Under the pieces are notes generated by a model that made no database searches, was not told where the DNA came from, and saw nothing but the letters and a program-made list of their open reading frames with translations. Position numbers and translations under genes: made by a program. Positions 1-20,824 of a DNA stretch of 64,000 nt are shown here, piece by piece; positions within the stretch are counted from its first letter, which is position 1; every line of letters begins with the position of its first letter. Origin of the DNA: Narthecium ossifragum (lineage: Eukaryota > Streptophyta > Magnoliopsida > Dioscoreales > Nartheciaceae); NCBI GenBank assembly GCA_963920575.1, contig OY986966.1, forward strand, positions 5,042,130 to 5,106,129, given 5' to 3'.

Positions 1-1936
1 TTGTTTTGAAATTCGAATTTGAAATTCAAATGTTTAGATTTGAATTATCTGAATATTTGTCGAATTATTCGGATATTTGAAATGTCTTATTTAAATTTTA
101 ATTTTGATATTTCATATAATACTTTGGAAAATTTACTGAAATATCCCCGGACAAGCCGGGTGTAAATTACCAAAATATCCTTTTTATCGGTCATATATTT
201 TGGACCGAAATGTCTCCGACGCAGATGAAATATCTCTGTTTCGGATTTTCACACCCCTGAAGGTGTGAAATGACTAAAATGCCCCTTGGGGTTAAATGAC
301 CAAAATACCCTTTCGATTTGGTTATTTAAGCGCGACGCATGGCGACGCGATTTCTGTGCGTGTCGTGGACACGTGCGCGCATTATGTGGTGCGCGTATAT
401 TTTTGCCGGGACTTAGGCGAATTTGAAATCGGGTATTTGTTTGGGTTTATTTGAATTTTCGGATTTTTCTCTTATTTATTTCAGGGAATTTTCTGTAATT
501 TCCCAGGTGTGGTGGAAAATTACCAAAACGTCCCTATATTTACACAGCTTATTAAGGATGCCATCAAAGCTATGTAAGGGCTATTTTGGAGTGTAGTGGG
601 AATTTTAGACATGCATTTTGGTCTAAATTCCCAAAATACCCTTGGATGGGTAAAATTTACCCTTATTCTTCCGGTTTGTATAGGATGCCGTCAAAACCGG
701 GGATATGTAGGAGATTTGGATGGACTCGACTGTGTACGAGCCAATTTGGGTTTGGTGTGTGCGGATTCAGCTCGGGGACTTCTGCAAATGTAGTCGACTT
801 AGCCTTAGCTAAAATTGATGTCAACACTCAACAATTGTCGGCTTAAGGTCAAATTATGAGAAAACAAATCAAGATTTCGTATGAATAAAGTCTTGAATTG
901 ATGTGGTTTTAATACATCAATCAAATTCCACATCTAAGATAGGAATGGGGTGGTTTTGGCACCTCATGGTCCTATCCTAAGATCTACAAACCTCCAAGAA
1001 GAATGATCATGGTTCTAGCATGATGTACTCTTTGAGGCATTTACCAAACACTAATTCTCTCACAATCTCATGCAAGAAAAGGCATTCCATCAATGGATTT
1101 CATTAAAAAAACATGGAATTAGATGTGAATTTATACAAAACTTGTCTCAAGAAAGTTATTACATCATGAAATCCATGAGAAATCTAAGAAAGAACCCTAA
1201 GACATCAAGGAATTCCCAAGGAGAAGGGGTTTAGCTACTCATCTTGGGTGGGAGATCCATGGAGGAGGAGGCTTCACCCATCTTCTCCATCGAATTCCAC
1301 CTTTAGAACTCTAAATCCCTAAGAATTAGAGGAGAAATCTCTAGAGCTCTCCGGAGGGAAGAAGGCTGAGAAAAAGATCAAAAAATAATAGCCAAAACCC
1401 CTATTTATAGGTCTCAAGTCGTGGGCGATTGGATTAGGTCAAAACCGTCGATTTTACCCTTCAGCCAGTTTTGGATCAATCCAAGATGAGTTTGGATCGG
1501 TCCACTGTGTAAAAACTGTAAAAAAGGCTCTGAAAAGTGCTTTGGATCGATCTAAATAAGTTTGGATCGATCCAAGAAGCCTTCTTGGATCGATCCAATC
1601 CTTTCTGGATCGATCCACTGTACATGGCTAAAAAGGGTCTCTGGAAAGGGGTGATGGATCAATCCAACTACATCCTGGATCGATCCACTATCTAGAACCC
1701 AAAAAGTCCTATGTATGGAAGGTGATACAAGCGGTCTAGTCGCATCGTCTCATATCGGGTCTCTACTACTCCAATTGATCAGAATTGAGTCTGATCGGAC
1801 TTGATTGACTGAATCTGGCTAGCTGGATCAAGTCTGGCTTGAGTTAGTTCGGATCTGGCTCAAGGAATTGGATCAGGCTTGATTGGATTGGGCTGGATTG
1901 AGTCAAGTAGGCTAGTTGACTGGGTCAGCTAGGTCT
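1..1936. repeat. Degenerate repetitive DNA, no gene
   Basis: No convincing gene is present. The first 600 bp are AT-rich and repeat short phrases of the type 'aaattaccaaaat', which are common in decayed plant LTR retrotransposons. Positions about 1540-1690 carry several copies of the 12-bp palindrome TGGATCGATCCA or close variants. The same palindrome reappears at 4736 and 5908-5960, on the far side of the solo LTR that starts at 1942. The two flanks therefore probably belong to one older repeat that the LTR split. The short reading frames here show no family resemblance. Confidence 0.5.
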
Positions 1937-1941
1937 TAATC

Positions 1942-4649
1942 TGTGAGGACATGTTCCTCTATTTCTGTGGCTCGTTGTTGACCGCAAGGGCAATTTGGTA
2001 AATTACACATTGATGGTTTGTTTTACACCCGCGTGTGTGCACACAGGCCTTGTTTTGATGTAAGTGATTGAATAGATCCAGTAGGAGCGTCCGCGATCAT
2101 CAGATCCGGATGAGATTGCGGCGAGATCGCAATTTGGGGTCAAATCGGATCCAGTCCGATTAGTTGACTCAGCTAGACCAGCTCAGCCACTTAAGTGGCT
2201 TAGCTTTCTCTTCCCTCTCTCCTCCTTTTCTTTTCCTTTTCTTCCTTCCCTGCTTACCCGTGCCCGATCCTCTCCTCCTTCCCTTTCTTCTCCCGCGACC
2301 TCTCTTCCTTCTCCGGCCATCTCCCCCGGCGACCTGGAGGCGCGGCGAGGGCCCCTTTCCCTCCTCCTTCCTTCTCTCTCTCTCCCCCGCGGCATCCCCT
2401 CTCCCTTCTTCGACGGCGGCTGCGGCTGTGGGAGGTCTTCAGCGGCTCTCCGGCGAGCTGGTGACGACGGCGGCGAGGGAGGACGACGGATTAGCAAGGA
2501 GGAAGCTTGGATTAGCGTTTGAATGTAGGGTTTCTACCTTGATCCTTGGATTGAGTTAGATCTAGGGTTTGGTTGTTAGATCCATGTTTTTATTAGTGTT
2601 ATATGATGCCTATAAGCTTGTTTATAAACTGATTAGAGCTTGGTAGGATTTGATCTTGGTTTTTATCCGGATTTATGCAAGGATTTCCCGGATTTCATCA
2701 AACCCCTGTTTTTCTGTAAGCTGAGCTGTTCGAGCTCAGATCCCGGCTCATTCATGAATGATCTCGTCGAATCATCAGCATGAGAGTTGTAGATCGGTGG
2801 ATCTACTTTCCAACCCAACTAATTTCATGATTTTTGGATTTATATATGAGTTTTGGCGAATTGTTTTCTAAGCTCCTGCAAACCAGAAATTAGACAAATG
2901 ATTAGTGGCTGGTTTGGGTTCATGGTTTTTGGATTTGATTGAGAGGGTTTTCAATCGGATTTTTTTGTGGATTTCTTCCTCTAACTGGCTTCCCTGATCT
3001 TGGATTTCATCTAGCCTAGACCTAATCATATGTTGATGGGTTTTAATTGGATTTCATCTAACCTAGACCTTCCCGGATTTGGCTTTCCAATGGATCTTCG
3101 ATGTTTTTATCGTGTTTGATACTTCAGGATTCACGTATTTAATGTTCCTAGTGATATCTAGGATCGGTATGTTCAAATCTGTATTCTCTTTGACGAGTAA
3201 ATAGCTAAGTAGCTTTCAATTTGTAGAACATGCCATATCATAGATGTTAGTTATATATGTGTTATATATACATGTTTAGCCCGTGTGGGGCTCGTGGTTG
3301 AACCAAGGGAGTAATGCTCCTTGGGATGTTTAGATTGATAAGCGGGCCACTGGTGTGCCATTTATATTAGTTGTTTACTGCTATCGTTGTATTTTGGGCC
3401 AAGGGTGTGCCCTAGTTAATGTGTATTGTTTGGTCGGGGTTGTATCCCGTTGTACTGATTGTGGTTGATAGCTGCGGACGTCGTTGTAATGCCGAATTTT
3501 GATCCGTTGGACATGTTTGAATATAATATTATATGCCAGAATATAATATTATATTTTTACTGTTCATTAGCGTTTATGGCATGTTTAGTGTAAATGGGTT
3601 GAAGGTGTGCCATGTGCTGATGCTTGTTTATATTGTCTTGTTTGTTGCCTGCTTTACTGCTTTATTATCTGTCTGTTAATATTGCTATTTTTTCTGCCTG
3701 TTCATTCTGGTTTATAATTGTCTTGCTTTCCTGTGCATTAGAGGCATGTTAGGCTAGGGCTGTCCCGAGTACTCCAGTATCAATAGCTAAGTGGTGGCCG
3801 TCGTTAACCCGATAAGGGTGTCCTACTGGTATTGTCACTGTCCACCCTGTGTATGGGATCATCTGAGAAAGCCCAATCCTTGAACAGTGGCATCGGAGGA
3901 CGTACTATGGACAGGAACCCTGGGGTATTGATGGGGTGTGTGGGATCCCTGGTAGGACTTAGCTCTTGATTTGGAGTTTAGGGATTGTATTGACTCTGTG
4001 CTTTGAGTGCTAGGAGATGGTTGTCGTAACCTCGGTCGTTCCGCCAAGTGTGGAGATCCCGCTTGGAGAGGGGTATCCTACGGGTAGCGTCATTGTCCAC
4101 CCTATGTCAGGGACTGTCGGAGGAGGACCACCCCTGAGCAGTGGCCATCGAAGGACGCACTTTGGACAGATGCCCTTCGGGTTATTGACGGGATTTATAG
4201 GGTCCTTGGCATGCCTCAGCACTTGGCACGGAGTTAGTACGGTTGGAGTCGCCTTCCTTGTGTGTGTCGTAGAGTAGAACCCTACTGAGTTTTTTGCTCA
4301 TTCCTACTTGGACCGTGGTATTTGTAGGTACAGGTACCAGCGCTTCTCCTGTGGGCCTCGGTGTTCGTCCTGCAGCAGCGCGTCGCCAGCCGACCTTGTT
4401 TGAGGGCCAGGAGGGCTTTTGTTGCGCTTTTGCGGAGACCTCAGGCTATGTATTTATTTCTTTTTGAATAAATGTAAATGTTGTAATTTTGTATAACTCT
4501 GATGTACTTAATGTTTTATTATCGTTACTGTTAACTTTTCTTCCGCCTTTTATTTTATTTTATTCTGTCTCCGCTGTGGGTTGTCAGTAGATGCAGGTTT
4601 CCCCCTCATGTCCCAGTCCGGGATGGGTTTTCTGGGCCCGGGCGCGACA
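1942..4649 (+). mobile_element. Solo LTR 1 of a retrotransposon (2.7 kb)
   Basis: The element starts TGTGAGGAC and ends GGGCGCGACA, so it has the TG...CA ends of an LTR. It is flanked by the exact 5-bp direct repeat TAATC at 1937-1941 and 4650-4654, the size expected of a retroviral-type integrase. No internal gag-pol region or second LTR is present, so this is a solo LTR left by recombination between two LTRs. It is closely related to the element at 18651-20824: the two share both ends and a long 3' region (about 3700-4330 here). Open frames inside it (for example a Pro/Ser-rich one at 2164-2559) are low-complexity and not genes. The family (Ty3 or Ty1) cannot be told from an LTR alone. The strand is arbitrary, set by the TG end. 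Confidence 0.9.
3775..4225 (+). repeat. Internal tandem duplication in solo LTR 1
   Basis: Two diverged copies of a roughly 200-235 bp unit lie at about 3780-3970 and 4015-4220. Each runs from a 'cgt(c)gtaac...cc' stretch through 'attgtccaccctgtgt' and 'cagtggc' to 'gggttattgacggg' or similar. The related LTR at 20135-20340 has one copy of this unit, so the duplication is specific to this LTR and explains part of its greater length. Confidence 0.65.
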
Positions 4650-4654
4650 TAATC

Positions 4655-6131
4655 AGAGTGGATGATGGGTTGGATTAGGCTGAACCAACTTGGTTTGACT
4701 GAACCAATTTGGTCAAGTGGCTTGGGGAAGGGCTAGGATCGATCCAAGGGATGAGGTTCGCCGGAGTGGATCACTGACGTAGGGGGCACAACGGCGGTCA
4801 GGACATAGGCAGGAGGGGTCGAAGGTTGACGGGGAAGAGATCAACCGGAGTGGATTGCCCAGAGAGATGCCGGATCGACAGGATTTGGAGGTCAACGGTG
4901 GTGGGGTTTGGGTTGGCCGGCGTTGGGGACGACGGGAAGGGCTCGTGGGTGGCTTGGGACGTCGGGAAGGAGGTCGGGGTAGATCGACGAGGGATTTAGG
5001 GTGGTTTGGAGGTGATGTTGAGGTCGGACACGGGTCGACGGCGGGGACTGTGGAGTTGGGTAACGATGTGGTGATCACTGGAGGCGGTGATGGGGGAAGA
5101 GAAGGTCGGGGTCGTGGGGATCGAGGGAAGTGGATGGTGGCCTTGGCTAGCGATGGGGGTGGTCGGAGAGGGTTGTACGAAGGTGGTCGGCGGTGAAATT
5201 AGGGTTCGGGCACGCGGAAGAGAGGAAGGAGGATGACGATGCTGAGGTGACAGGTGACTGGACGAGGGCTGCTCACGTGGCGCTGACGGGGAGAAAAGAG
5301 AAAGTGGGGGGAGAGAGAAATATCGAAGGAGGCGGTGCCAGCTGCGGAGAAGGTGACCGACGGGGAAGAGGGTGGATTGGTGGACGTCAGTTGAAGAGAA
5401 CTCTTGGGGAAGAGAACTCAGCCTTTAGATAGTTCATGATGGAGAACCAACCCTTGGATAACCATAGCTAGAGGATTAAGCCATTATTCTATGAGAAGCT
5501 ACTCCTAAACTACTCTTTACTTTATTCATAAACTCAACTTATCATTGATCATCCATACATCATACCTAACTATTGAAGTCCTTTTATAGAGGTCTTGACT
5601 AAGTCCTAATCCAACTAGAAAACCCTATTGCTTAATTAGCAAATAATAAGGCTTCCGTACTCAAACTCAACTTACTAACTCAAATGGACTCTTAATTAAT
5701 TCCTAACAACTTGTGTTTATCTAGGAAAACAAATAACAGTTAGGACTCAATTAAATATAAAAAACTAATAATAAATCATAATTAAATACTCTAGTTTGAA
5801 CTAGAGAAGTCCAAGTCAAATTAGTAAAGAGGCCAAACCAGTTTGAATCATCTTCTGGGCACGGGTTCAGTTGGTCGAGTCGATCGGATCGACTCGTATC
5901 AGAAGGTTTGGATCGATCCAGAAGTATCTAGGATCGAATGATTCTGGATCGATCCACATATGGTTATTTCCATTTTTTTCTTCATTTTGACGCACTTTTT
6001 CACCATGGAATCAACGTAGGTCTTCTTGTGAAGATCCGGAATTTGGATCCGGTAATCAACTGGGGAAATATGATCCGAATCATAATGCTATCATTGTAGT
6101 CAGCTGTTCAGTGACAACGGACGCTTCCTTT
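4655..6131. repeat. Degenerate repeat, right half of the element split by solo LTR 1
   Basis: No recognisable gene. 4655-5430 is G-rich on the + strand and yields long Gly/Arg-rich frames on one strand and Pro/Ser-rich frames on the other, which is a composition effect. 5430-6130 is AT-rich. TGGATCGATCCA-type palindromes occur near 4736 and 5908-5960 and match those at 1540-1690. Confidence 0.45.
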
Positions 6132-7175
6132 TTAGGGTGCGTTTGGTTGCGGGATAGTCTATTCCGGGATTAGAGGGGATGGGGATTGGTAACCTAGGAT
6201 AAGTAGTGGGATATGTATGGTATTTTGTTAAAAAATAGTGGTAAATTAGTAATGTTTGGTTAAAAAAGTAGGGATAAAGTTGATGTGATTGGTTGAAAAG
6301 TAGGGATGATGAAGTAATGATTGGTTGAAAAGTGAAAAAGGATAAAGTTGATGTGATTGGTTGAAAAGTAGGGATGATGAAGTAATGATTGATTGAAAAG
6401 TAGGGATAAAGTAGAGATAAAGTGGGGATAGGAATAGGGATAAAAGTGGAGATAAAAATGAGGATTAGATGGTGTTTGGCTGCAATGCAGGGATAAAATG
6501 GGTTTATCCCGGGATAGGAATTTCCTATCCCCCAAGCAAACGGGGCCTTAAAAAATCAAAATCTCGATGGAGACATTACCAGCTATTAACTCAAGAGCAT
6601 TCAGATTCGGGTCAAGAGCTCAACTTGATTGGTTAACGCCAATGTCCTGAATCTCATTTTTCCCACAAGTGTGTGAAGATCCGGAATTTGGATATGGTAA
6701 TCAACCGGGGAAATAGGATCCGAATCCGATAATGCTATCATTGCAGTTAGTTGTTTAGTGACAATGGACACTTTCTTTAAAGAATCCATTGACAACGATT
6801 GGCCTATGCATGCCAACATCATTAACGTGTCCATCGTGAGTTTTAAAAAGAATCAAAATCTCGATGGAGACATTACCAACTATCATATGTAACTTAGGAG
6901 CAATCAGATTCGGGTCAACACCTCAACCTGATTGGTTAACGCTAATGCCCTACATCTTCAGATCAAGAAATCGGAATCCATTAATCCGTTGACAATAACA
7001 CTTGACAAATGCTATTTTCGTAATAAGAGTACTAAAATCGAGCTCAACCTGATTGGTTAACGCTAATGCCCTACATCTCTTAGCGGATTCAGGATCAAAA
7101 AGTCGGAATCCATTAATCCGTTGACAATAACACTTGACAAATGCTATTTTCGTAATAAGAGTACTAAAAATCGAG
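6027..7175. repeat. Diverged tandem duplications upstream of VHA-A
   Basis: A block beginning 'gtgaagatccggaatttgg' is present at about 6027-6133 and again at 6672-6778. The block 'aatcaaaatctcgatggaga' occurs at about 6553-6655 and 6850-6957. A third block, containing 'cggaatccattaatccgttg' and 'cgtaataagagtac', occurs at about 6966-7036 and 7101-7170. The first copy is interrupted by the Harbinger MITE at 6135-6547, so the duplication is older than that insertion. Confidence 0.75.
6135..6547. mobile_element. PIF/Harbinger (Tourist-like) MITE, 413 bp
   Basis: The terminal inverted repeats are GGGTGCGTTTGG on the left and GGCCCCGTTTGC (reverse complement of the right end). The element is flanked by the 3-bp duplication TTA at 6132-6134 and 6548-6550, the classic PIF/Harbinger target site. 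The interior is made of runs of 'ggttgaaaagtagggat' repeats and has no coding capacity. It is the same family as the MITE at 16090-16426, in opposite orientation. Confidence 0.85.
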
Positions 7176-7380
7176 AGTAAAATCGGTAACATGAAATATT
7201 GATCAGGGGATCTATCTATCTCCACCACAATTTTTTCTCTCCACACCCGCACTTTTTTTTTCTTTCTTAAAATACCCCCAACCGTCAAACCCAACAAACT
7301 CCTCCTCCACTCCCCCACACCCCACCACCTCCTCGACCAGCTCCCCAAAATGCTCTTTTCTTTGATGGTCGTGGTGGGCT

Positions 7381-7780
7381 GGTGTGCTAGGGCATGGTGG
7401 TGGTGGTGGTGGTGGTGGGGCGGTGGCAGCGAGGTAGTGGCGGCGCGGTCGTGGTCTTGTCGGTGGCGACAGTATGGTGGTGGTGGTGGATGAAGAGGAT
7501 GGTGGTGTTGGCAGCGGTGCTTGGTGATGGTTGTTTTGGTGGAAATGGGGGTCGCGGAGGCGGCGGCAACGGCGGCGTGGTGGCTGCGGCAGGGCCGTGA
7601 TGGTGGCGATGGCGGGGGTGTGGCGGTGGCAGTGTGTATTGATGATGGTGGTGGTGGATACGGGGTCCGCAGTCGGAGGTGGCCGCGATGGCGGGGTGGC
7701 GGCGGCGCGGTGGTGTTGGTGGTGGCGCGGCAGGATGGAGCTGGAGATGGTGGTGGAGTGGAGGAGATGGGTGAAATGAC
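7381..7780 (+). repeat. GGT/GGC-rich low-complexity block
   Basis: The + strand is a run of GGT, GGC and GTG triplets, beginning with a near-perfect (GGT)n tract at about 7394-7425. It gives overlapping Val/Gly/Trp-rich reading frames in every phase, which are composition effects. The block lies roughly 300-700 bp upstream of the VHA-A start codon. Confidence 0.7.
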
Positions 7781-7936
7781 TATTAACGACGGATCAATAT
7801 TAACGACGGATCAATGAGGTTGATGCTAGGGGTATTTTAGGAAAAAGGAAAAAAATGTGGTGGGGAGAGTTCAGAGTGTGGTGCAACCGTGCAAATAGAA
7901 CTTCCCTTCTATTAACGACGGATCAATATTAACGAC

Positions 7937-8073
7937 ATGAAGCTCCAGATCTCGCCCGGATCTCCCTCTTTCTCCTATCTCGAAACTTCTCTCAGATCGA
8001 TCGCGATCTCGGGGGTTTTCTCATCCTCGAACTGGGGATTTTAGTCTCCTGATCTCGATTCTTTCCTGTCGAG
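7937..8073 (+). promoter_or_regulatory. Probable VHA-A 5' leader, pyrimidine-rich
   Basis: The stretch directly before the VHA-A start codon is rich in C/T runs such as 'ctccctctttctcctatctc', typical of plant core promoters and leaders. No in-frame upstream ATG extends the protein. I do not see a clear TATA box, so the transcription start is not placed. Confidence 0.4.
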
Positions 8074-17132
<9,059 letters not shown>

Positions 17133-17390
17133 GTCTGTCCGAGGATAGAAGAATTCGTGGGTAGAAGCTTGGCACTAATCTGTCATTGCCTAGTTATGCA
17201 GGAGTTGTGCCTCTGCTATCTTTGTAGTGAACACCTCATGTTGCTTCCCCAAGCCTCTATTTTTTCCCCTTTTCAGGGGCTTTCAGTCGCTCCGGATCTT
17301 ATGACATTTATGCACAATTAGGAGCTGGTTCTTTTACATGTTATGTATAAATAAGGTGTGGGCTCTGGTCCATTTGCATAAGTTGGGGCA

Positions 17391-17396
17391 AATAAA
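17391..17396 (+). terminator. Candidate poly(A) signal for VHA-A
   Basis: AATAAA lies about 260 bp after the VHA-A stop codon, followed by a T-rich stretch. This spacing fits a plant near-upstream element, but plant signals are loose and others are possible. Confidence 0.4.
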
Positions 17397-17419
17397 TTTT
17401 TTTCAGACACTAGATCCAA

Positions 17420-18130
17420 GTTCTAGTATGTAATATAGACAGACTATTTCATCTCCTTGTTAATGTCTGAGCTACTATTGTTTGTTAACTTGAACTAATC
17501 TTAAGGAATTGGAGAGATACTGGAACTTATCTGAATGCTCTCCAAGAAGTCTTGATATTTTCCTCAGCATGAGTGGCTCATCTTAATGGGTTTTGCAGCA
17601 TAATCTCCTCCAAATTAGTGTTCTCTACGAGGATGTATTTGTGTGTGTGGGTGCAGTTTTTCATGTTTCAACCATTAATCTAAAAGATCATTGGATTCTA
17701 GTATGATGGCAGCATGAACTCTAATATTATCATTTAAACTCGAAGATTTCCATTTTCCTTGGAAAGCACTGGAATGATGGGAGGAAGGTCTATATGTTTC
17801 TTCTTTCACTGTAGCTAGTAGGATTACATCATAGAATCATCTATATGACATCAAATGTATGCTATCCAATTGCGAATCCTTGCTCATTTTTTTTGTTGGG
17901 TTAATATCATATAAGTCTCTTTTTTTTATTTTAAATGTATCATATAAGCTCCTCCACATAGAAAGGACTTTAAAAACAATCTTCCCCGGACTGAATGACT
18001 AAAATACCATTACGATAAAAGTCAATACTTCATAGTTTCACTAGTCATACATTTTATGAGGAATGTGATCGATAGGCTACTGCAATAAGCTGGAGTGGGT
18101 TTATGCAACTAGGATGCTGAGAACCTCATT
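17420..18130. other. Intergenic DNA without a recognised gene
   Basis: This AT-rich stretch lies between the 3' end of VHA-A and the LINE. It has no long frame or recognised RNA. Near 17890-18010 there are phrases such as 'gggttaatatcatataagtc' that look like transposon flank, but I cannot define an element. Confidence 0.4.
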
Positions 18131-18213
18131 GGAGCGCTCCTAGTCGAGAGTCAAGCCAAGCGCTGCAAGCACACTGCAAGGGACGAGCAACCCCTTAACC
18201 CTGAAGTTTCTCA

Positions 18214-18650
18214 ATGAAAATGCTCGCAAGGAACTGTCATGGGTTGGATCCAATAAGAGCTATAAGCGCCTGTCATCGCTTGCTCAGGAAGTACAAGCTG
18301 GACTTTCTTTTCCTCCTTGAAACGGTTGTTGTGGATGCCAACATGGAGCTCATCTCCCGGCGTCTTGGAGCGCAATGACACACATTCCTACTTCCCTCAC
18401 AAGGTCGGCATGGTGGAATATTGGCAGTATGGAAGGCTCCCATTGGCAGAGTCTCCTTCGAGCACTACACAGATCAAGTGATTCATGGCATCGTCACCAC
18501 ATCTTATTGAGTATGGTTGTGGTCTACGCTGCTCGCAAAGGCAGGGATCGTAGGATCCTCTTGGAGACGTTGAAGAAGATCAACAACTCCGGATGGCCTC
18601 ACCTTATTATTGGAGACTTCAATGTCCAGGCTAATTCAGAAGAGAAGAGA
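18214..18650 (+). pseudogene. LINE endonuclease domain, N-terminal part
   Basis: From the ATG at 18214 the frame reads MKMLARNCHGLDPIRAI, then RLLRKYKLDFLFLLET, the usual start of plant L1 ORF2 endonucleases. Near 18600 a shifted frame gives the conserved 'HLIIGDFN' strand that carries active-site residues. A stop after 'LISRRLGAQ' and frame changes show decay. The domain breaks off at 18650, where the solo LTR is inserted, and continues at 20825. Confidence 0.8.
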
Positions 18651-20824
18651 TGTGAGGACCTGCCCCTCCATCCCTGTGACTTGCTGTTTACCCCAAGGGC
18701 AATTTGGGAAATTGCGCCTTGGCGGTCGTTTCACACTGGCTGTGCACACACAGACCTTGTTTGGTGCTTGTGTTGTTAGAAAGGTTAGGTGGACCCTGGT
18801 TCGGTAGTCCTGTGCTTAGGCTTGTGGCTCAGCCCAAGGTTGCCGTTTTGGGCAAGGGAGATCGATCTCCATGGCCATGAAGATCGATCTCTCTGTGCCT
18901 AGTGGTCGCCGTTCTGGGCGAGGAAGATCGATCTCCATGTCCATGAAGATCGATCTCCCTGTGCCTGGAAGTCTCTGTCGGTGGCTTTCGAAGGACGGCC
19001 ACCGCGGTGGCCGTCGCTTCCCCTGTCAGGGGAGGGAAGACTTTCCCTCCCCTCCCCCAGCTTTTCCCCGCTTTAGCCGGCTTTCCCCTGGCCTTACCCG
19101 CCCCTTTCCCCCTTCCTTTCTTCTTCTTCTTCTTCTCTTCTTCTTCCTCGCGGCTCTGCTTTCCCCTGTTCCGGCTGAGAGTTTTCGCTCGCCGTTCTTC
19201 CTCCTCCGGCCACCTCTCCGGGAGCTTGAAGGCTCGTTGGGTTCGTGGCAAGGCGAGAAAGGTCCTCGGGTAGGACTTGTGGATCGAAGCTGCGTTGAAG
19301 AGGTAGGGTTCTTCTTCTAAGACTCCGGTTGCCTTTGGGTTTTGAGATCCGGATTTGTTTTCCTTAGATCTCCGTGTATAGATGTTGGTTTTTGGTTTGG
19401 AAGCCTTAAGTAGCTTCGTGGCACTGAGATCTACCAGCCCACCTAGTTTGGTGAGGTATGGTGGCGGTTTCCGACGGTGTTCCTCGCCGTCCGGCCGCCG
19501 GCGCGACCCAAGCATGATCGATCTCACGGGATGAGATCGATCTTGGTCGGGGTGACCCAGCCCGCCCGAGCGAGAGCGATCTCCCTGGGAGGGAGATCGA
19601 TCTCTTGGCGGCTGGTGCCTGTGCGGTTTGCGTCCACGTCACCACAAGATCGATCTTCATATGGGTGGAGATCGATCTCGTGGGGGTGACCAGGACTGGT
19701 GCTCCTCGCCTCGAGGAAGATCGATCTCACTGCTATTAGAGATCGATCTCCTTCAGTGCAGAGAGGGTTTTACTTGCTTTAAGTGTTGTTTTGCCCACGG
19801 GGCTTCGCATGCAAGTGATTTTTACGTTTTTGCCCTCGGGGCTTATCCTGTAATGAGTTATGCATGAATGCTTACCGCCTTGTGGTTGAACCGAGAGGGT
19901 GATGTCTCTCGGGGTGTGTAGAATAAATGGGCTGACAGTATGCCCTTACCGCTTTGTGGTGAACCGGAGGAGTCATGACCCTCGGGAGTGTTTAGTATAA
20001 ATGGGCCGAAGGTGTGCCCTTGCTGTGTTGGTTGTTTACAGCTTTATCATATCTATCCTGCCCTGTTTTCCTGTGCATTAGGCATGCTAGGGTAGGTTGG
20101 GTGGGTGTTGGCTCTGCTGCTTGGAGTACCGAGTGATGGTAGTCTTAACTTCGGTTGTTCTGCCAAGTGCGGAGATCCCGCTTGGAGAAGGGGGTCCTAC
20201 TGGTTGCGTCGTGTCCACCCTGCGTCAGGGAATGTCGGAGTTGCCCACCCCTGAGCAGTGGCGTTATCGGAGATACGCACCTAGGACAGGAACCCTTCGG
20301 GTTATTGATGGGATTGTGGGATCCTTGGCAAGCCTCGGTATTTGGCATCAGAGTGTGTCCGGTTGCTTTACCCTTGTGTGTGTGGGAGTTGTAAAGTAGG
20401 ACCCTGCTGAGCTGTTGCTCATGCCTACCTGGACTGTGTTTGTTGCAGGTGCAGGTGGCCGCTCTGTCCCAGTGTTACCCCCTCGGTCGTCTCGAGGCAG
20501 CGCTCCGGATCCTGATCATGTCTGAGGGTCAGGATGGGTTCGTCTGTGCGTTCGCGGAGACCCCGGTGGGTGTTGTGGTTTCTTTTTGGGGACTGTGATC
20601 CCTTGTAGCTGTTGTACTAAACCCTGTTAACTTTTTATTGCTGGTTTGTAATAAATGTTAATAGTTGTTTAGTTAGCTTGCTTCCGCTCTTTCTCTGTGC
20701 CGTCCAGCTGTTTCCACCAGCTGGGCTTTAGTTTCAACTGTTTCCGCCAGTTGAGGCTGTAGTTGTAGGTTTTCTCCCCCTCGCGTCCCCGGCTCGGTTG
20801 CGCTCTGCGGATCGGGGCGCGACA
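18651..20824 (+). mobile_element. Solo LTR 2, same family as solo LTR 1 (2.2 kb)
   Basis: It starts TGTGAGGACC and ends GGGCGCGACA, like the element at 1942-4649. The exact 5-bp duplication AGAGA lies at 18646-18650 and 20825-20829. It carries about eleven copies of the palindrome GATCGATC within AGATCGATCT-type contexts (18858-18955 and 19516-19745). The copy interrupts a LINE endonuclease and so is younger than that LINE. Reading frames within it, including a Pro/Phe-rich one at 18871-19320 and its antisense partner, are low-complexity. Confidence 0.9.

Noticed and set aside
2164..2559. 131-codon frame and its 104-codon antisense partner
   Set aside because: Pro/Ser/Leu-rich or Arg/Glu-rich by composition of CT-rich DNA inside a solo LTR; no domain and no splice context.
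7387..7817. Several overlapping frames in the GGT-rich block
   Set aside because: Open in many phases because of triplet composition; Val/Gly/Trp-rich with no family.
18829..19527. 232-codon minus-strand frame
   Set aside because: Low-complexity Lys/Glu/Arg run plus repeated palindrome translation within solo LTR 2; not a gene.
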